Assembly (NCBI RefSeq): GCF_900103265.1
Contig: NZ_FMWX01000001.1
Coordinates: 935,753 to 999,752, forward strand
Source of the DNA: Sphingomonas sp. NFR15
GTDB taxonomy: Bacteria; Pseudomonadota; Alphaproteobacteria; Sphingomonadales; Sphingomonadaceae
Direction: 5' to 3'
DNA: 64,000 nucleotides
The notes under the pieces are model-generated. The model made no database searches. It was not told the origin of the DNA and was given only the letters and a program-made list of their open reading frames with translations. Positions within the stretch are counted from its first letter, which is position 1. Every line of letters starts with the position of its first letter. Below are positions 35,048 to 43,954 of the stretch, in pieces. The position numbers were made by a program, and so were the translations under genes.

Positions 35048-36058
35048 TCAGTCGCCCGAACCAAAAGGCGCGGCGGGATCGATCAAGCCCGCATCCCGCA
35101 GCGCGCCCCAGAATTGCGGGGGAATCGTCTCCGACAGCGCCGCACGATCCTCCGCGATGCGGGCGGGCCTGCTTGCGCCGGGAATCACCGCCGCTACCGC
35201 CGGATGGGCGAGCGCGAAATGCAATCCTGCGGCCTTCATGCTGATCCCGTAGCGATCGGCGATTGCCTTGATCGACGCGACCTTGGCAAGAATCTCCGCA
35301 CTGGCCGGCGCATATTCGAAATTAGGGCCACCGACGAGAACCCCCGAACTGTATGGTCCGCCAATGACGATACCGAGGTCGCGCTCGATGATTTTGGGCA
35401 TCAGGCGTTGTAGCGCGCGCCCGTGATCGAGCAGCGTGTAGCGCCCGGCGAGGAGCGATCCGTCGGGCTGGGGGGCGTCAAGATCGAGAAGGATTTCGAT
35501 CGGCTCGACGCGATTGACGCCGAGGCCCCACGCCTTGATCACGCCTTCACCCTTCAACCGATCCAGCACCGTGAAGGCGCCTTTACGGGCGCTCTCGAAT
35601 TGCTCGAGCCAGGCGTCGCCATAAAAATCCTGGGCGACATCATGGACCCATATGATATCGATCCGATCGGTCTGGAGCCGTTTCAGACTGTCTTCGATCG
35701 AACGCAGCGTCGCGTCGGCCGAATAGTCGTTGATCACCTTATTCGCACGGCCATGGGCGAACACATCCCCCTTTTCGCCATTGTCGCGCGCGCCGGGCTC
35801 GATCTCATCGAGAACGATGCGGCCAACCTTGGTGCTGATCACATAGTCGTCGCGCGGCTTGTCCTTGAGCGCTACCCCCATGCGGAGTTCGGCAAGGCCC
35901 GCTCCGTAGAAGGGCGCATTGTCGAAATAGCGGATGCCGTCCTGCCAAGCCGCTTCCACCGTCGCCAGCGCCTCCTCCTCGGGAATCGCGCGGAACATAT
36001 TGCCGAGCGGCGCAGCGCCGAAGCCAAGCCTGCCGGGTAGAATATCCTTGAGAGCCAT
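35048..36058 (-). CDS. aldo/keto reductase (D-threo-aldose/pyridoxal dehydrogenase-like)
   Basis: 336 residues. TIM-barrel AKR motifs: 'GFGAAPLGNM', catalytic 'YFDNAPFYGAGLAELRMG', 'ISTKVGR', 'DIIWVHDV' and 'GLHFALAHPAVAAVIPGASR'. This arrangement matches the D-threo-aldose 1-dehydrogenase / L-fucose dehydrogenase branch. AGAGGAA precedes the ATG at 36058. The ABM gene upstream is 18 bases away, so they form one unit. Confidence 0.87.
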   Translation of the reverse strand: MALKDILPGRLGFGAAPLGNMFRAIPEEEALATVEAAWQDGIRYFDNAPFYGAGLAELRMGVALKDKPRDDYVISTKVGRIVLDEIEPGARDNGEKGDVFAHGRANKVINDYSADATLRSIEDSLKRLQTDRIDIIWVHDVAQDFYGDAWLEQFESARKGAFTVLDRLKGEGVIKAWGLGVNRVEPIEILLDLDAPQPDGSLLAGRYTLLDHGRALQRLMPKIIERDLGIVIGGPYSSGVLVGGPNFEYAPASAEILAKVASIKAIADRYGISMKAAGLHFALAHPAVAAVIPGASRPARIAEDRAALSETIPPQFWGALRDAGLIDPAAPFGSGD

Positions 36059-36076
36059 GATCGAGTTCCTCTTGGG

Positions 36077-36373
36077 TCAGGCGACGATGAGCGGTTCGAG
36101 GCTGAACGCCTTGCGTTCGGCCAACTGTGCGATGGTCGCCAGATAGCGCTGGTAGTGCGGTGTCGCGCGGTGCGCATCGCGCGCCCCGGCATCGACGTAG
36201 AGTTCGTCGAGTACGAAGACGCCCGGCTCGGCCGGATCGGCCCACAGGTCGTAGCGCAGGTTCCCCGGCTCCGCACGGCTCGGTTCGATCAGACCTTCGA
36301 GCAGCGCCTGCAAGTCCGCTTCCTTACCCAGGCGAGCCGTCAGCACGCCGACGGTCTTCACGTTGCGGATCAT
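36077..36373 (-). CDS. ABM-domain (antibiotic biosynthesis monooxygenase-like) protein
   Basis: 98 residues. 'VGVLTARLGKEADLQALLEG', 'EPGNLRYDLW', 'FVLDELYVDAGARDAHRATP' and the end match the YgiN-type dimeric alpha-beta barrel. These proteins oxidise quinols or act as small co-factor-free monooxygenases. GGAGGAG directly upstream fixes the start at 36373. Co-transcribed with the AKR. Confidence 0.85.
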   Translation of the reverse strand: MIRNVKTVGVLTARLGKEADLQALLEGLIEPSRAEPGNLRYDLWADPAEPGVFVLDELYVDAGARDAHRATPHYQRYLATIAQLAERKAFSLEPLIVA

Positions 36374-36429
36374 CTCGCTCCTCCATCGCGGCCGCCGGAC
36401 GAACCGTCCCATGCCGGCGCTCTTGTAGC

Positions 36430-36449
36430 GCGGCCCTTTTCGGGGCCGC
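36430..36449. other. GC hairpin in the ABM / DJ-1 divergent gap
   Basis: GCGGCCC pairs with GGGCCGC over a TTTTCG loop (7-bp stem) in the 235-base divergent gap. It could shield one promoter from readthrough. Confidence 0.4.
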
Positions 36450-36468
36450 AGTTAAGTCAGGTTAATTT

Positions 36469-36565
36469 TGGAGAAGGTTACTCAGCCGCCGAAGGGAACC
36501 TGTCCATGCCTTAACACTACGTTACCGCAATTGACGCGCCCTGCCTGAGGGATGGGACTAGATAA
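36469..36565 (+). repeat. duplicated upstream element, copy 1
   Basis: 97 bases that recur at 39636-39730 with about 12 differences. The core at 36517-36537 is identical in both. It contains GGAACC, TACGTTACCGCAATTGACG and TAGATAA. It lies 43 bases before the DJ-1 gene start, which suggests a shared promoter/regulatory module rather than mobile DNA. Confidence 0.7.
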
Positions 36566-36608
36566 TCCCTGCACTGCTGCTGAGCCGATCCGGACCAGGG
36601 AGGACATG

Positions 36609-37403
36609 ATGAGCAAAGGCAAGGTCGTCGTTATTGGTTCCAATGCCAATCGCATTGAAACCAAAGGCGGATATTGGGGAGATACCGGTAATTACTTGAA
36701 TGAGACAGTGGTTCCGATGCTGGCGCTCATCGATGCCGGCTATGAAGTGGTGCTTGCGACGCCCAATGGCGCGCCACCGACGATCGATAAAGCCTCGGAC
36801 TCCCCCGCGCACTTTGGGGGCGATGAGCAGGCCTACGAGCACGCGAAGCGTTTCTGGGCCGAGGACCCGTCGATGAAGGGCCGCACTTTGCGCTCGATCC
36901 TCGACGAGGGCATCGAAACGTATGATGGGATCTTTATCCCTGGCGGCCAGGCGCCCATCGTCGACTTGATGCAGGATCAGGAACTCGGTGAGATGCTGCG
37001 CCATTTCCATGCGTATCAGAAGCCGACGGCGATGCTCTGTCACGGCCCGATTTCCTCGAGTGCCGCCATGCCATACGCACGCGAGTTCCGCGCTGCGCTG
37101 ATCGCCGGCGACGAGGCAAAGGCGAAGGAATGGTCCGAGGGCTGGCAATATGCCGGCTACCGAATGACCGTGTTCCAAAAGTCCGAGGAGAAGGTGATCG
37201 AGGACACGATCCTCCACGCCAAGATCTATTTCGACATGCCCTATGCGCTCGGCCTGGCGGGCGCCGTCGTTGATACCGGGCCGGACTTCGAGCCTTATGT
37301 CATCGAGGATCGCGAACTGATCACGGGCCAGAACCCCCGCTCGGACCACCCGATCGCCAAGGCCCTGATCGCAGCCCTGGATCGCAAACTCGGCCACGCC
37401 TGA
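36609..37403 (+). CDS. DJ-1/PfpI-superfamily (class I GATase-like, Hsp31-type) protein
   Basis: 264 residues. 'NYLNETVVPMLALIDAGYEV', 'DGIFIPGGQAP' and the nucleophile elbow 'TAMLCHGPISSSAAM' with a cysteine. Members are glyoxalase III, deglycase or chaperone-like stress proteins. GGGAGGA fits the second of two adjacent ATGs (36609); the first is 36606. The upstream repeat element is shared with the hydrolase at 39769. Confidence 0.85.
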   Translation: MSKGKVVVIGSNANRIETKGGYWGDTGNYLNETVVPMLALIDAGYEVVLATPNGAPPTIDKASDSPAHFGGDEQAYEHAKRFWAEDPSMKGRTLRSILDEGIETYDGIFIPGGQAPIVDLMQDQELGEMLRHFHAYQKPTAMLCHGPISSSAAMPYAREFRAALIAGDEAKAKEWSEGWQYAGYRMTVFQKSEEKVIEDTILHAKIYFDMPYALGLAGAVVDTGPDFEPYVIEDRELITGQNPRSDHPIAKALIAALDRKLGHA

Positions 37404-37505
37404 CCTGCGCCGAATGCTGTCCGAAGCCGCGCGCCATGGACCTCGGTGTCAACCTTACGCGGCCCCAGCGCACGCGCGCGCCCTGTTCAACCTGGAGTGA
37501 CGACG

Positions 37506-38267
37506 ATGAAACATCATATTGCAGGAGTACTCCTCGCCATGGCCACCACCGCTTCCGCCACCGCCCAAACACACGCGCCGAACAAGCCCGTCTCGATCGT
37601 GCTGGTGCATGGCGCCTTCGTCGACGCGTCGGGCTGGAAGTCGGTCTACGACATTCTGACTAAGGACGGGTATGAGGTGCTGGTCGTCCAGAACCCGACC
37701 GTCACGCTCGACGGTGACGTTGCGGCCACCCGCCAGGTGATCGCGAAGGCAAGCAAGCCGGTTGTGCTGGTCGGCCACAGTTATGGCGGCGCCGTCATCA
37801 CCGAAGCTGGCGCCGATCCCAAGGTGAAGAGCCTCGCCTATATCGCCGCGCTCGCGCCCGATGTCGGGGAATCGGTGTACGAACTGGCGACCCGGCCGGT
37901 GCCGGGCGAAGCCGGTCCGCCGCTGCTGCCGCCGGACGACGGGTTCATCATCGTCGATCCCGTCAAGTTCCCGAGCGCCTTCGCGAAGGATGTCGACGTC
38001 TCGATCACCGGCTTCATGGCGGTGGCGCAGGTTCCTTGGGGCCTGGCTGCGGTGCAGACCAAGCTCGCCACGGCGGCATGGCGCGACAAACCGGTTCGCT
38101 GGATGCTGACGTCACAGGATCACATGGTCTCGCCGACCACCCAGCGCTTCATGGCGACCCGCGCCAAGGCCAAGCTGACCGAGATCAACAGCAGCCACGC
38201 GGTCATGCTGTCCCACCCGAAGGACGTAGCCGCGTTCATCGAGGCGGCGGCCGCCGGCGCCGACTAG
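37506..38267 (+). CDS. secreted alpha/beta hydrolase
   Basis: 253 residues with a signal peptide ('AGVLLAMATTASATAQ'). 'IVLVHGAFVDASGWKSVYDI', nucleophile 'LVGHSYGGAVITEAG', 'RWMLTSQDHMVSP' and 'NSSHAVMLSHPKDVAAFI'. This is the esterase-like family often annotated EstC/salicylate-esterase-like. GGAG nine bases upstream of the ATG. It is followed by a strong hairpin. Confidence 0.87.
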   Translation: MKHHIAGVLLAMATTASATAQTHAPNKPVSIVLVHGAFVDASGWKSVYDILTKDGYEVLVVQNPTVTLDGDVAATRQVIAKASKPVVLVGHSYGGAVITEAGADPKVKSLAYIAALAPDVGESVYELATRPVPGEAGPPLLPPDDGFIIVDPVKFPSAFAKDVDVSITGFMAVAQVPWGLAAVQTKLATAAWRDKPVRWMLTSQDHMVSPTTQRFMATRAKAKLTEINSSHAVMLSHPKDVAAFIEAAAAGAD

Positions 38268-38274
38268 CCCCCGC

Positions 38275-38308
38275 TCCAAGGACGGCGCACCACGGCGCCG
38301 TCCTTGGA
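38275..38308 (+). terminator. strong hairpin after the secreted hydrolase
   Basis: TCCAAGGACGGCGC pairs perfectly with GCGCCGTCCTTGGA across ACCACG: a 14-bp stem with a 6-base loop, seven bases after the stop. Confidence 0.75.
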
Positions 38309-38457
38309 CATTGTCGAGATCCAAGGCCGCTCGATCTGCCGCACTGATAGAGTTGCGGCACGGTTGACTGCGATCGCGGTGCCGGCGCTGGCTGTGCGCG
38401 TTCCGATCCCTGGCGCGCCCGGCGGTCGATCCAAATATATGTTGAGGGAGATGTCCC

Positions 38458-39366
38458 ATGGCCGATGGATCAGACACGCCGAAGGCGGTTAACCGCCGCC
38501 AAGCGATCACCTTGGGGGGCGCCGCACTCCTCGCCTCGGCGCTGTCCGCCGCGAGCGGCTCAGTCGGTGCCGCTAGTTTGGACCCGGCAAACACGAATAG
38601 CCTGACCCAGGTGCGCAACGCCACATTGCGCATCAAGTATGGCGGCGTCCGCTTCCTTGTCGACCCGGTGCTGGCGGACAAAGACGCCTATCCCGGCTTC
38701 GAAGGGACGGCGAACAGCCAGCGGCGCAACCCGCTGGTGCCGCTACCCATGCCGATTGCTTCGATCATCGACGTGGACGCCGTCATCGTGACGCACCTGC
38801 ATCCCGATCATTGGGACGAGGCGGCGAAGGCCAAGCTGAACAAGGCGCTGCCGATCTTCGCGCAGAATGCCGGCGATGCCTCCCAACTCCGCTCGGCAGG
38901 CTTCGCAGACGTCCGCGTTCTGACCGAGAGCACCGAATTTCGTGGTGTGCACTTGAGCCGCACCGGCGGGCAGCATGGCACTGACGCGGCCCTCAAGGCA
39001 TTACCGCAGATCCTCGGCCCGGTCAGCGGCTTCGTCATGCGCCATCCAGCGCACAAGACGCTGTACGTCGCGGGGGATACGATCTGGAACAGCCAGGTCG
39101 AGCGCGCCATCGCCACCCACGCCCCGGACGTCATCGTCCTGAACGCCGGCATGGCGACCGTGATTGGCCTCGATCCCATTATCATGGGGCCGACCGACGT
39201 CCTGGCGGTGCATCGGGCCGCGCCGAACGCGATGCTGATCGCCAGCCACATGGAAGCCGTGAACCACTGCATCCTCAGTCGGGCCGATCTGCGCACCTTC
39301 TCGAAGCGCGACGGATACGAACAACACCTACGTATCCCCGCCGATGGTGAAACGCTGGCGATCTGA
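38458..39366 (+). CDS. exported MBL-fold metal-dependent hydrolase (UlaG-like)
   Basis: 302 residues. A twin-arginine-like leader ('VNRRQAITLGGAALLASALS') is followed by a beta-lactamase fold: 'LRIKYGGVRFLVDPVLADK', metal motif 'THLHPDHWDE', 'LYVAGDTIWN' and 'ASHMEAVNHC'. It resembles UlaG lactonases and related phosphoesterases. GAGGGAG fixes the start. It stands alone between a terminator and the repeat-element gap. Confidence 0.85.
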   Translation: MADGSDTPKAVNRRQAITLGGAALLASALSAASGSVGAASLDPANTNSLTQVRNATLRIKYGGVRFLVDPVLADKDAYPGFEGTANSQRRNPLVPLPMPIASIIDVDAVIVTHLHPDHWDEAAKAKLNKALPIFAQNAGDASQLRSAGFADVRVLTESTEFRGVHLSRTGGQHGTDAALKALPQILGPVSGFVMRHPAHKTLYVAGDTIWNSQVERAIATHAPDVIVLNAGMATVIGLDPIIMGPTDVLAVHRAAPNAMLIASHMEAVNHCILSRADLRTFSKRDGYEQHLRIPADGETLAI

Positions 39367-39635
39367 AAAACGGTTCTGCACGTCGCGAGGCAAACGCAAA
39401 CGGCCAGGAGGCTGCTTTCCGGCGCATTGCTGCTGCTTGGCAAAACCGCGCGGGGACAGCGGGCCGGTCGCGGTAAAGCGAGACGCTTGATCTCAACACC
39501 AGGGGCGTCTTCCCGCAAAATGCGCATCTGGCTTGGAAGCCAAGCCGCATGACCCGCGAGACATCCGATAGCGAACACGGGCAGCTCTGGCCGGCCAGCT
39601 CTCCGGGCACCTTCGCGGTCAACCCTGATCAAATC
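39367..39635. other. gene-free part of a 402-base gap
   Basis: No gene supported in either strand in 39367-39768 apart from the repeat element that follows. I see no strong structure in this first part. Confidence 0.4.
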
Positions 39636-39730
39636 TGGAGAAGGTTGCTCAGCCACCGAAGGAACCGACCCATCCTTTAACGCTACGTTACCGCAATTGA
39701 CGCCCCCTGCCGAGGGATGGGTCTAGATAA
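39636..39730 (+). repeat. duplicated upstream element, copy 2
   Basis: Second copy of the 36469-36565 element, with the identical core at 39683-39703. It ends 38 bases before the hydrolase start at 39769. The position relative to the gene is nearly the same in both copies (43 and 38 bases), which supports a regulatory role. Confidence 0.7.
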
Positions 39731-39768
39731 CGGTGACTGGATGTACAGCAGCACAATGGAGCAATTCG

Positions 39769-40587
39769 ATGCCGACGATCGCTACTCACGACGGCGCGAA
39801 CATCTTCTACAAGGACTGGGGATCGGGTCAGCCGATCGTCTTCAGCCACGGTTGGCCGCTTTCGGCGGACGACTGGGACGCCCAGATGATGTTCTTCCTC
39901 AAACAGGGCTATCGGGTGATCGCGCATGATCGGCGCGGCCATGGCCGGTCCGACCAGCCCGGCGCCGGCAATGACATGGACACCTGGGTCGCCGATCTCG
40001 CGGCGCTGACCGAGCATCTCGACTTGCGCGATGCGATCCATATCGGGCACTCGACTGGCGGAGGTGAGGTGGCTCGCTATGTCGCGCACCACCAGGATCG
40101 CGTTGCCAAGGCGGTGCTCGTCGCCTCTCTGACACCGAACATGTACCGGGGCGAGGACAACCCGTCGGGCCAGCCGCCCGAGTGGTTCGAGACCATTCGC
40201 GGGGGCGTGCTAGGCAACCGGGCGGAGTTCTACCGTTTCGTCCCCGAGAATCCGTTCTACGGCTACAGCCTCGACGGAGCCGAACCTTCGGAGGCGATCA
40301 TCGCGAACTGGTGGCGCCAGGGCATGGCCGGCGGCGCCCTTGCGCACCTCGCATCGGTCGACTCCTGGCTCGAAGACTATACTGCGGACCTCGAGAAGAT
40401 CACCGTGCCGGTGCTGGTGATGCATGGGGAGGCGGACCAAGTCGTCCCGTTCGCCAGTTCTGTGCCGCGCGCGGTCGATCGGCTCCAAAAGGGGTCGCTG
40501 AAGGCATATCCCGGCTATCCCCATGGCATGCTGACCACCCATGCGGATGTCCTCAACCCCGACCTGCTGGCGTTCATCAGGTCGTAA
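39769..40587 (+). CDS. alpha/beta hydrolase of the non-heme chloroperoxidase type
   Basis: 272 residues. 'IFYKDWGSGQPIVFSHGWPL', 'HDRRGHGRSDQP', nucleophile 'IGHSTGGGEVARYVA', 'VLVMHGEADQVVPF' and 'YPHGMLTTH'. Layout and lengths match cofactor-free haloperoxidase/esterase proteins (perhydrolase activity is common). GGAG lies eight bases before the ATG. No signal peptide. Confidence 0.9.
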   Translation: MPTIATHDGANIFYKDWGSGQPIVFSHGWPLSADDWDAQMMFFLKQGYRVIAHDRRGHGRSDQPGAGNDMDTWVADLAALTEHLDLRDAIHIGHSTGGGEVARYVAHHQDRVAKAVLVASLTPNMYRGEDNPSGQPPEWFETIRGGVLGNRAEFYRFVPENPFYGYSLDGAEPSEAIIANWWRQGMAGGALAHLASVDSWLEDYTADLEKITVPVLVMHGEADQVVPFASSVPRAVDRLQKGSLKAYPGYPHGMLTTHADVLNPDLLAFIRS

Positions 40588-40594
40588 CGACATA

Positions 40595-40737
40595 AGAGGG
40601 TTCGACTTTGGCGTCGTGGCGAATGAACGACGAAGAAGCCCGAACCCTCTCCGGATATTTCACGGCAAGGCAAAGTCGAGAGATGCGTGGTGGCCTCGAC
40701 TGGCCCAGCTCCCGCCATAGAATGACGCGAACCCTCT
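40595..40737. repeat. nested inverted repeats in the gap before the RND operon end
   Basis: AGAGGGTTCG (40595-40604) is inverted as CGAACCCTCT at 40641-40650, and that word occurs again at 40728-40737. A second inverted pair CGACTTTG / CAAAGTCG lies between them. No gene is supported in 40588-40807. It could be a terminator set or a decayed small repeat. Confidence 0.45.
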
Positions 40738-40807
40738 CTCCAGCGTCAAGGGCGAGATGGCGTAATGCGCTGTGGTGGGTGCTTTGGCCACGAAGCACCT
40801 ACCCACG

Positions 40808-43800
40808 TTAGTCCCGGTGTAACCAGCGGTACAGGCTGGGCAACAAAACCAGCGTGAGAAGCGTCGAGGTGGCGATACCGCCGATCACCACGGTCGCGAG
40901 CGGGCGCTGTACCTCCGCCCCCGCGCCGGTCGCGATCGCCATCGGCACGAACCCGATCGAGGCGACCAAGGCGGTGGAGAGCACCGGCCGCAGGCGGTCG
41001 CGGGCGCCCTGGCGGACGGCGGCGTTGGCCGATAGCGGCTCGCCCTCTCGCCCCTCGCGCAGTCCGTTGATATGGTCGATCAACACCAGCCCGTTGAGCA
41101 TCGCGATGCCCGATAGCGCGATGAAGCCGATCGCGGCGGTGATCGAAAAGGGCATGCCGCGCAGCCATAGCGCCAGCACGCCGCCGGTGATCGCGAAGGG
41201 GATGCCGGTGTAGACGATCGCCGCCTCGCGGACGCTGCCGAGCGCCGCATAGACCAGAGCGAAGATCAGCAGCAGCGCGGCGGGTACGACGATCGACAGC
41301 CGCTGCTGTGCCGCCTCGAGCTGGTGATACTGGCCACCGAATTCGATGCGATAGCCGGGCGGAAGCTTGATCCGTCGATCCAGTTCGGCGCGCGCCGCGG
41401 CGACATAGCCGGCGAGATCGCTGGTCGAGAGGTTGACCATCAGCGCGGCGCGACGATTGCCATTGTCGTGCAGGATCGGTTCCACCATCCTCGCCTCGCG
41501 CAGCCGGGCGACGCGCGACAGCGGCACCATGCCATAGGCGCCGACGCGCAGGGGCAGCGCGAGGATGGCATTGGGGTTGGCGCGCAGCCCTTCGGCCATG
41601 CGGATCACGATCGCGTGGCGCGCGGCATTGTGCGGGATGAAGCCGACTTCGGCGCCCGCCACCGCGTCGCTGATCGCCCTGTTCACCTCCTGCGTGCCGA
41701 TGCCGAGCCGCAGCAGCGCGGCATGGTCGAGCTCGACGACGATCGTCTTCGGGCGCCCGGTCGTCTCGAACTCGACGCTGGCGGTGCCGGGCTGTTTCTC
41801 CAGGATCGCCTTCGCCTGGGCGGCCGCGCGTTCCAGCACGTCGTAATCGTCGCCGTAGATCTTCACCGCGACGTCGGCGCGCACGCCTTCCAGCATCTCG
41901 TTGAAGCGCATTTCGATCGGCTGGGCGAAGGCGAGGGTCTGCTCGGCATAAACCTGTTGCGCCACCTTCTCGATACCGGCGATCAGGTCCTGCTTGGTGC
42001 GCGGCTTGCCCGGCGCGTGCGGCCACGTCTTTTCGGGCGCGTAGAAGAGGTAGAGGTCGTTCTGCTCGGGCGGCATCGGATCGGTGGCGACTTCGCTGGT
42101 GCCGATGCGCGAGAAGCTGTGCGTCACCTGCGGAAACGCCTTCAGGATCGCCCGCTCGGTGGCCTGCTCGATCGCGAGGCTGCGCTCGAGCGACATGCCG
42201 ACCGGGCGATAGACCATCGCCGTGATCGCGCCCTCGTCGAGTTGCGGGGTGAATTGCGACCCGAGCGTGCGGAAGGTGAGGACGGTGCCACCCAGCAACG
42301 CCACCGCACCGATCACCAGCAGCAGCGGATGCGCGAGCGCGGCCGAGAGCACCGGCGTATAGACGCGATCGGCGAGGCCCATCACGCCCTTCTCACCACC
42401 CGTCTCGGCGTGGTCCGCCGGCGCACGAAGCAGCCAGGCGCCGAGCATCGGCACGATCGTGAAGGTCCAGGCGAGCCCGGCGACGATCGCCAGCATCACC
42501 GCCTGCGCCATCGGCTGGAACAGCTTCCCCTCCACGCCGCCGAGGCTCAGCACCGGCACATAGACGAGCGCGATGATCGCGATGCCGAAGAACGTCGGCC
42601 GCGCGACGCTGCGTGCCGCTTCGCCGACGATCGCACGGCGCTCCTCCAGCGTCAGGTCCGCGCCCTTCTCCCGCCGCCGCACGGCGAGCAGCCGCAGCGC
42701 ATTCTCGACCACGACGAGCGCGCCGTCAACGATCAGCCCGAAGTCGAGCGCCCCCAGACTCATCAGATTGCCCGACACGCCGATCGCATGCATGCCGGTG
42801 ACGGTGACGAGAAAGGCGAGCGGGATCACCAGCGCGACGATCAGCGCCGCGCGCCAATTGCCCATCACCACCAGCAGCACCAGCGCGACCAGCAGCGCGC
42901 CCTCGCCGAGGTTGCGCTCGACGGTGTGGATCGTACGATCGACCAGATCGGCGCGGCTATATTGCCGGTCGATCACCATGCCCTTGGGCAGCGCCGCCTG
43001 GATATCGGGCAGCGCGCCTTCGATGCGCAGCGCGACCTGCCGGCTGTTCTGGCCGACCAGCATCATCGCGGTGCCGAGCACCGTCTCGCGCCCGTTCTGC
43101 GTCGCCGCGCCCTGGCGCGGACCATGACTGGTGACGACAGTGGCGAGATCGCGCACCTGCAAGGGCAGCACGCCGCCGGCGAACTTGACGGGAATCGCGC
43201 CGATCTCCTGCGCGGTCATCACCCGCGCGTCGGTACGCACCGCGAAGCGTTCGCTGCCGCGCGCGATGATGCCGCCGCCGGCATTCTCGACATTGCCCGC
43301 CACCGCCTGCGCCAGTTCGGCCGCGGTCACCCCGTGGGCGGTGAGCTTCGCCGGGTCCGGCTGGACGACATATTGCTCCTCCAGCCCGCCGTTCGAGTTC
43401 ACATCGGCCACGCCGGGTACGGCACGCAGCATCGGCCGCACGGTATATTCCTGCGCCTCGTACAACTCCATCAACTGCCGCTCCGCCGACATGCCGGGTC
43501 GCGGCCGCCGCCATTCGAGCGTGTAGTAATAGATTTCGCCCAAGCCCGTGGTGATCGGCGCCAGTTGGGGCGTACTGCCGGCCGGTAGCTGGTCGCGTAC
43601 CGCGTTCAAGCGCTCGGTGACAAGTTGGCGCGCCTTCAGTTGATCGGTGCCGCCCTTGTAGAGCAAGGTCACCTGGCTCAGCCCGGTCTTGGTCACCGAA
43701 CGTGTCTGGTCGAGCCCTGGCTGGCCGCCCATCGCGCGTTCGATCGGCAGCGTCACCAGCCGCTCGATCTCCTCGGGGGCGAGCGCGGGCACCTGGGTGT

Positions 43801-43945
43801 TGATCTGCACCTGCACGCCGGTGATGTCCGGGATCGCGTCGATCTGCAGGCTGAAATAGGACCACAGCCCGATCGCCGCGACGACCGCGCTGACGGCGGC
43901 GACCGCCAGCCGGTGGAGGGTGACCCAGTGGAGCCAGCGCGTCAT
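40808..43945 (-). CDS. heavy-metal efflux RND permease (CzcA/CusA family)
   Basis: 1045 residues. N-terminal membrane segment 'LAVAAVSAVVAAIGLWSYFS', then 'GVQVQINTQVPALAPEEIER'. The TM4 signature 'ALDFGLIVDGALVVVENALR' is the heavy-metal (HME) form. Two porter halves and 12 predicted membrane segments as usual. It exports divalent or monovalent metal ions from periplasm or cytosol by proton exchange. Operon: outer-membrane channel nine bases upstream. No adaptor gene is adjacent. Confidence 0.92.
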   Translation of the reverse strand: MTRWLHWVTLHRLAVAAVSAVVAAIGLWSYFSLQIDAIPDITGVQVQINTQVPALAPEEIERLVTLPIERAMGGQPGLDQTRSVTKTGLSQVTLLYKGGTDQLKARQLVTERLNAVRDQLPAGSTPQLAPITTGLGEIYYYTLEWRRPRPGMSAERQLMELYEAQEYTVRPMLRAVPGVADVNSNGGLEEQYVVQPDPAKLTAHGVTAAELAQAVAGNVENAGGGIIARGSERFAVRTDARVMTAQEIGAIPVKFAGGVLPLQVRDLATVVTSHGPRQGAATQNGRETVLGTAMMLVGQNSRQVALRIEGALPDIQAALPKGMVIDRQYSRADLVDRTIHTVERNLGEGALLVALVLLVVMGNWRAALIVALVIPLAFLVTVTGMHAIGVSGNLMSLGALDFGLIVDGALVVVENALRLLAVRRREKGADLTLEERRAIVGEAARSVARPTFFGIAIIALVYVPVLSLGGVEGKLFQPMAQAVMLAIVAGLAWTFTIVPMLGAWLLRAPADHAETGGEKGVMGLADRVYTPVLSAALAHPLLLVIGAVALLGGTVLTFRTLGSQFTPQLDEGAITAMVYRPVGMSLERSLAIEQATERAILKAFPQVTHSFSRIGTSEVATDPMPPEQNDLYLFYAPEKTWPHAPGKPRTKQDLIAGIEKVAQQVYAEQTLAFAQPIEMRFNEMLEGVRADVAVKIYGDDYDVLERAAAQAKAILEKQPGTASVEFETTGRPKTIVVELDHAALLRLGIGTQEVNRAISDAVAGAEVGFIPHNAARHAIVIRMAEGLRANPNAILALPLRVGAYGMVPLSRVARLREARMVEPILHDNGNRRAALMVNLSTSDLAGYVAAARAELDRRIKLPPGYRIEFGGQYHQLEAAQQRLSIVVPAALLLIFALVYAALGSVREAAIVYTGIPFAITGGVLALWLRGMPFSITAAIGFIALSGIAMLNGLVLIDHINGLREGREGEPLSANAAVRQGARDRLRPVLSTALVASIGFVPMAIATGAGAEVQRPLATVVIGGIATSTLLTLVLLPSLYRWLHRD

Positions 43946-43954
43946 GCCGTGGCC

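Noticed and set aside
36491-36525. EcfG-type general stress promoter (GGAAC...CGTT) in the duplicated element
   Set aside because: The spacing between GGAAC and CGTT is 20 bases in both copies, against 16-17 expected for EcfG promoters.
40608-40811. 67-codon frame after the chloroperoxidase-like gene
   Set aside because: No ribosome site, no similarity, lies in the inverted-repeat region.
41324-43588. 754-codon open frame antisense to the RND permease
   Set aside because: Arg/His/Asp-rich composition without motifs; typical shadow of a GC-rich coding strand.
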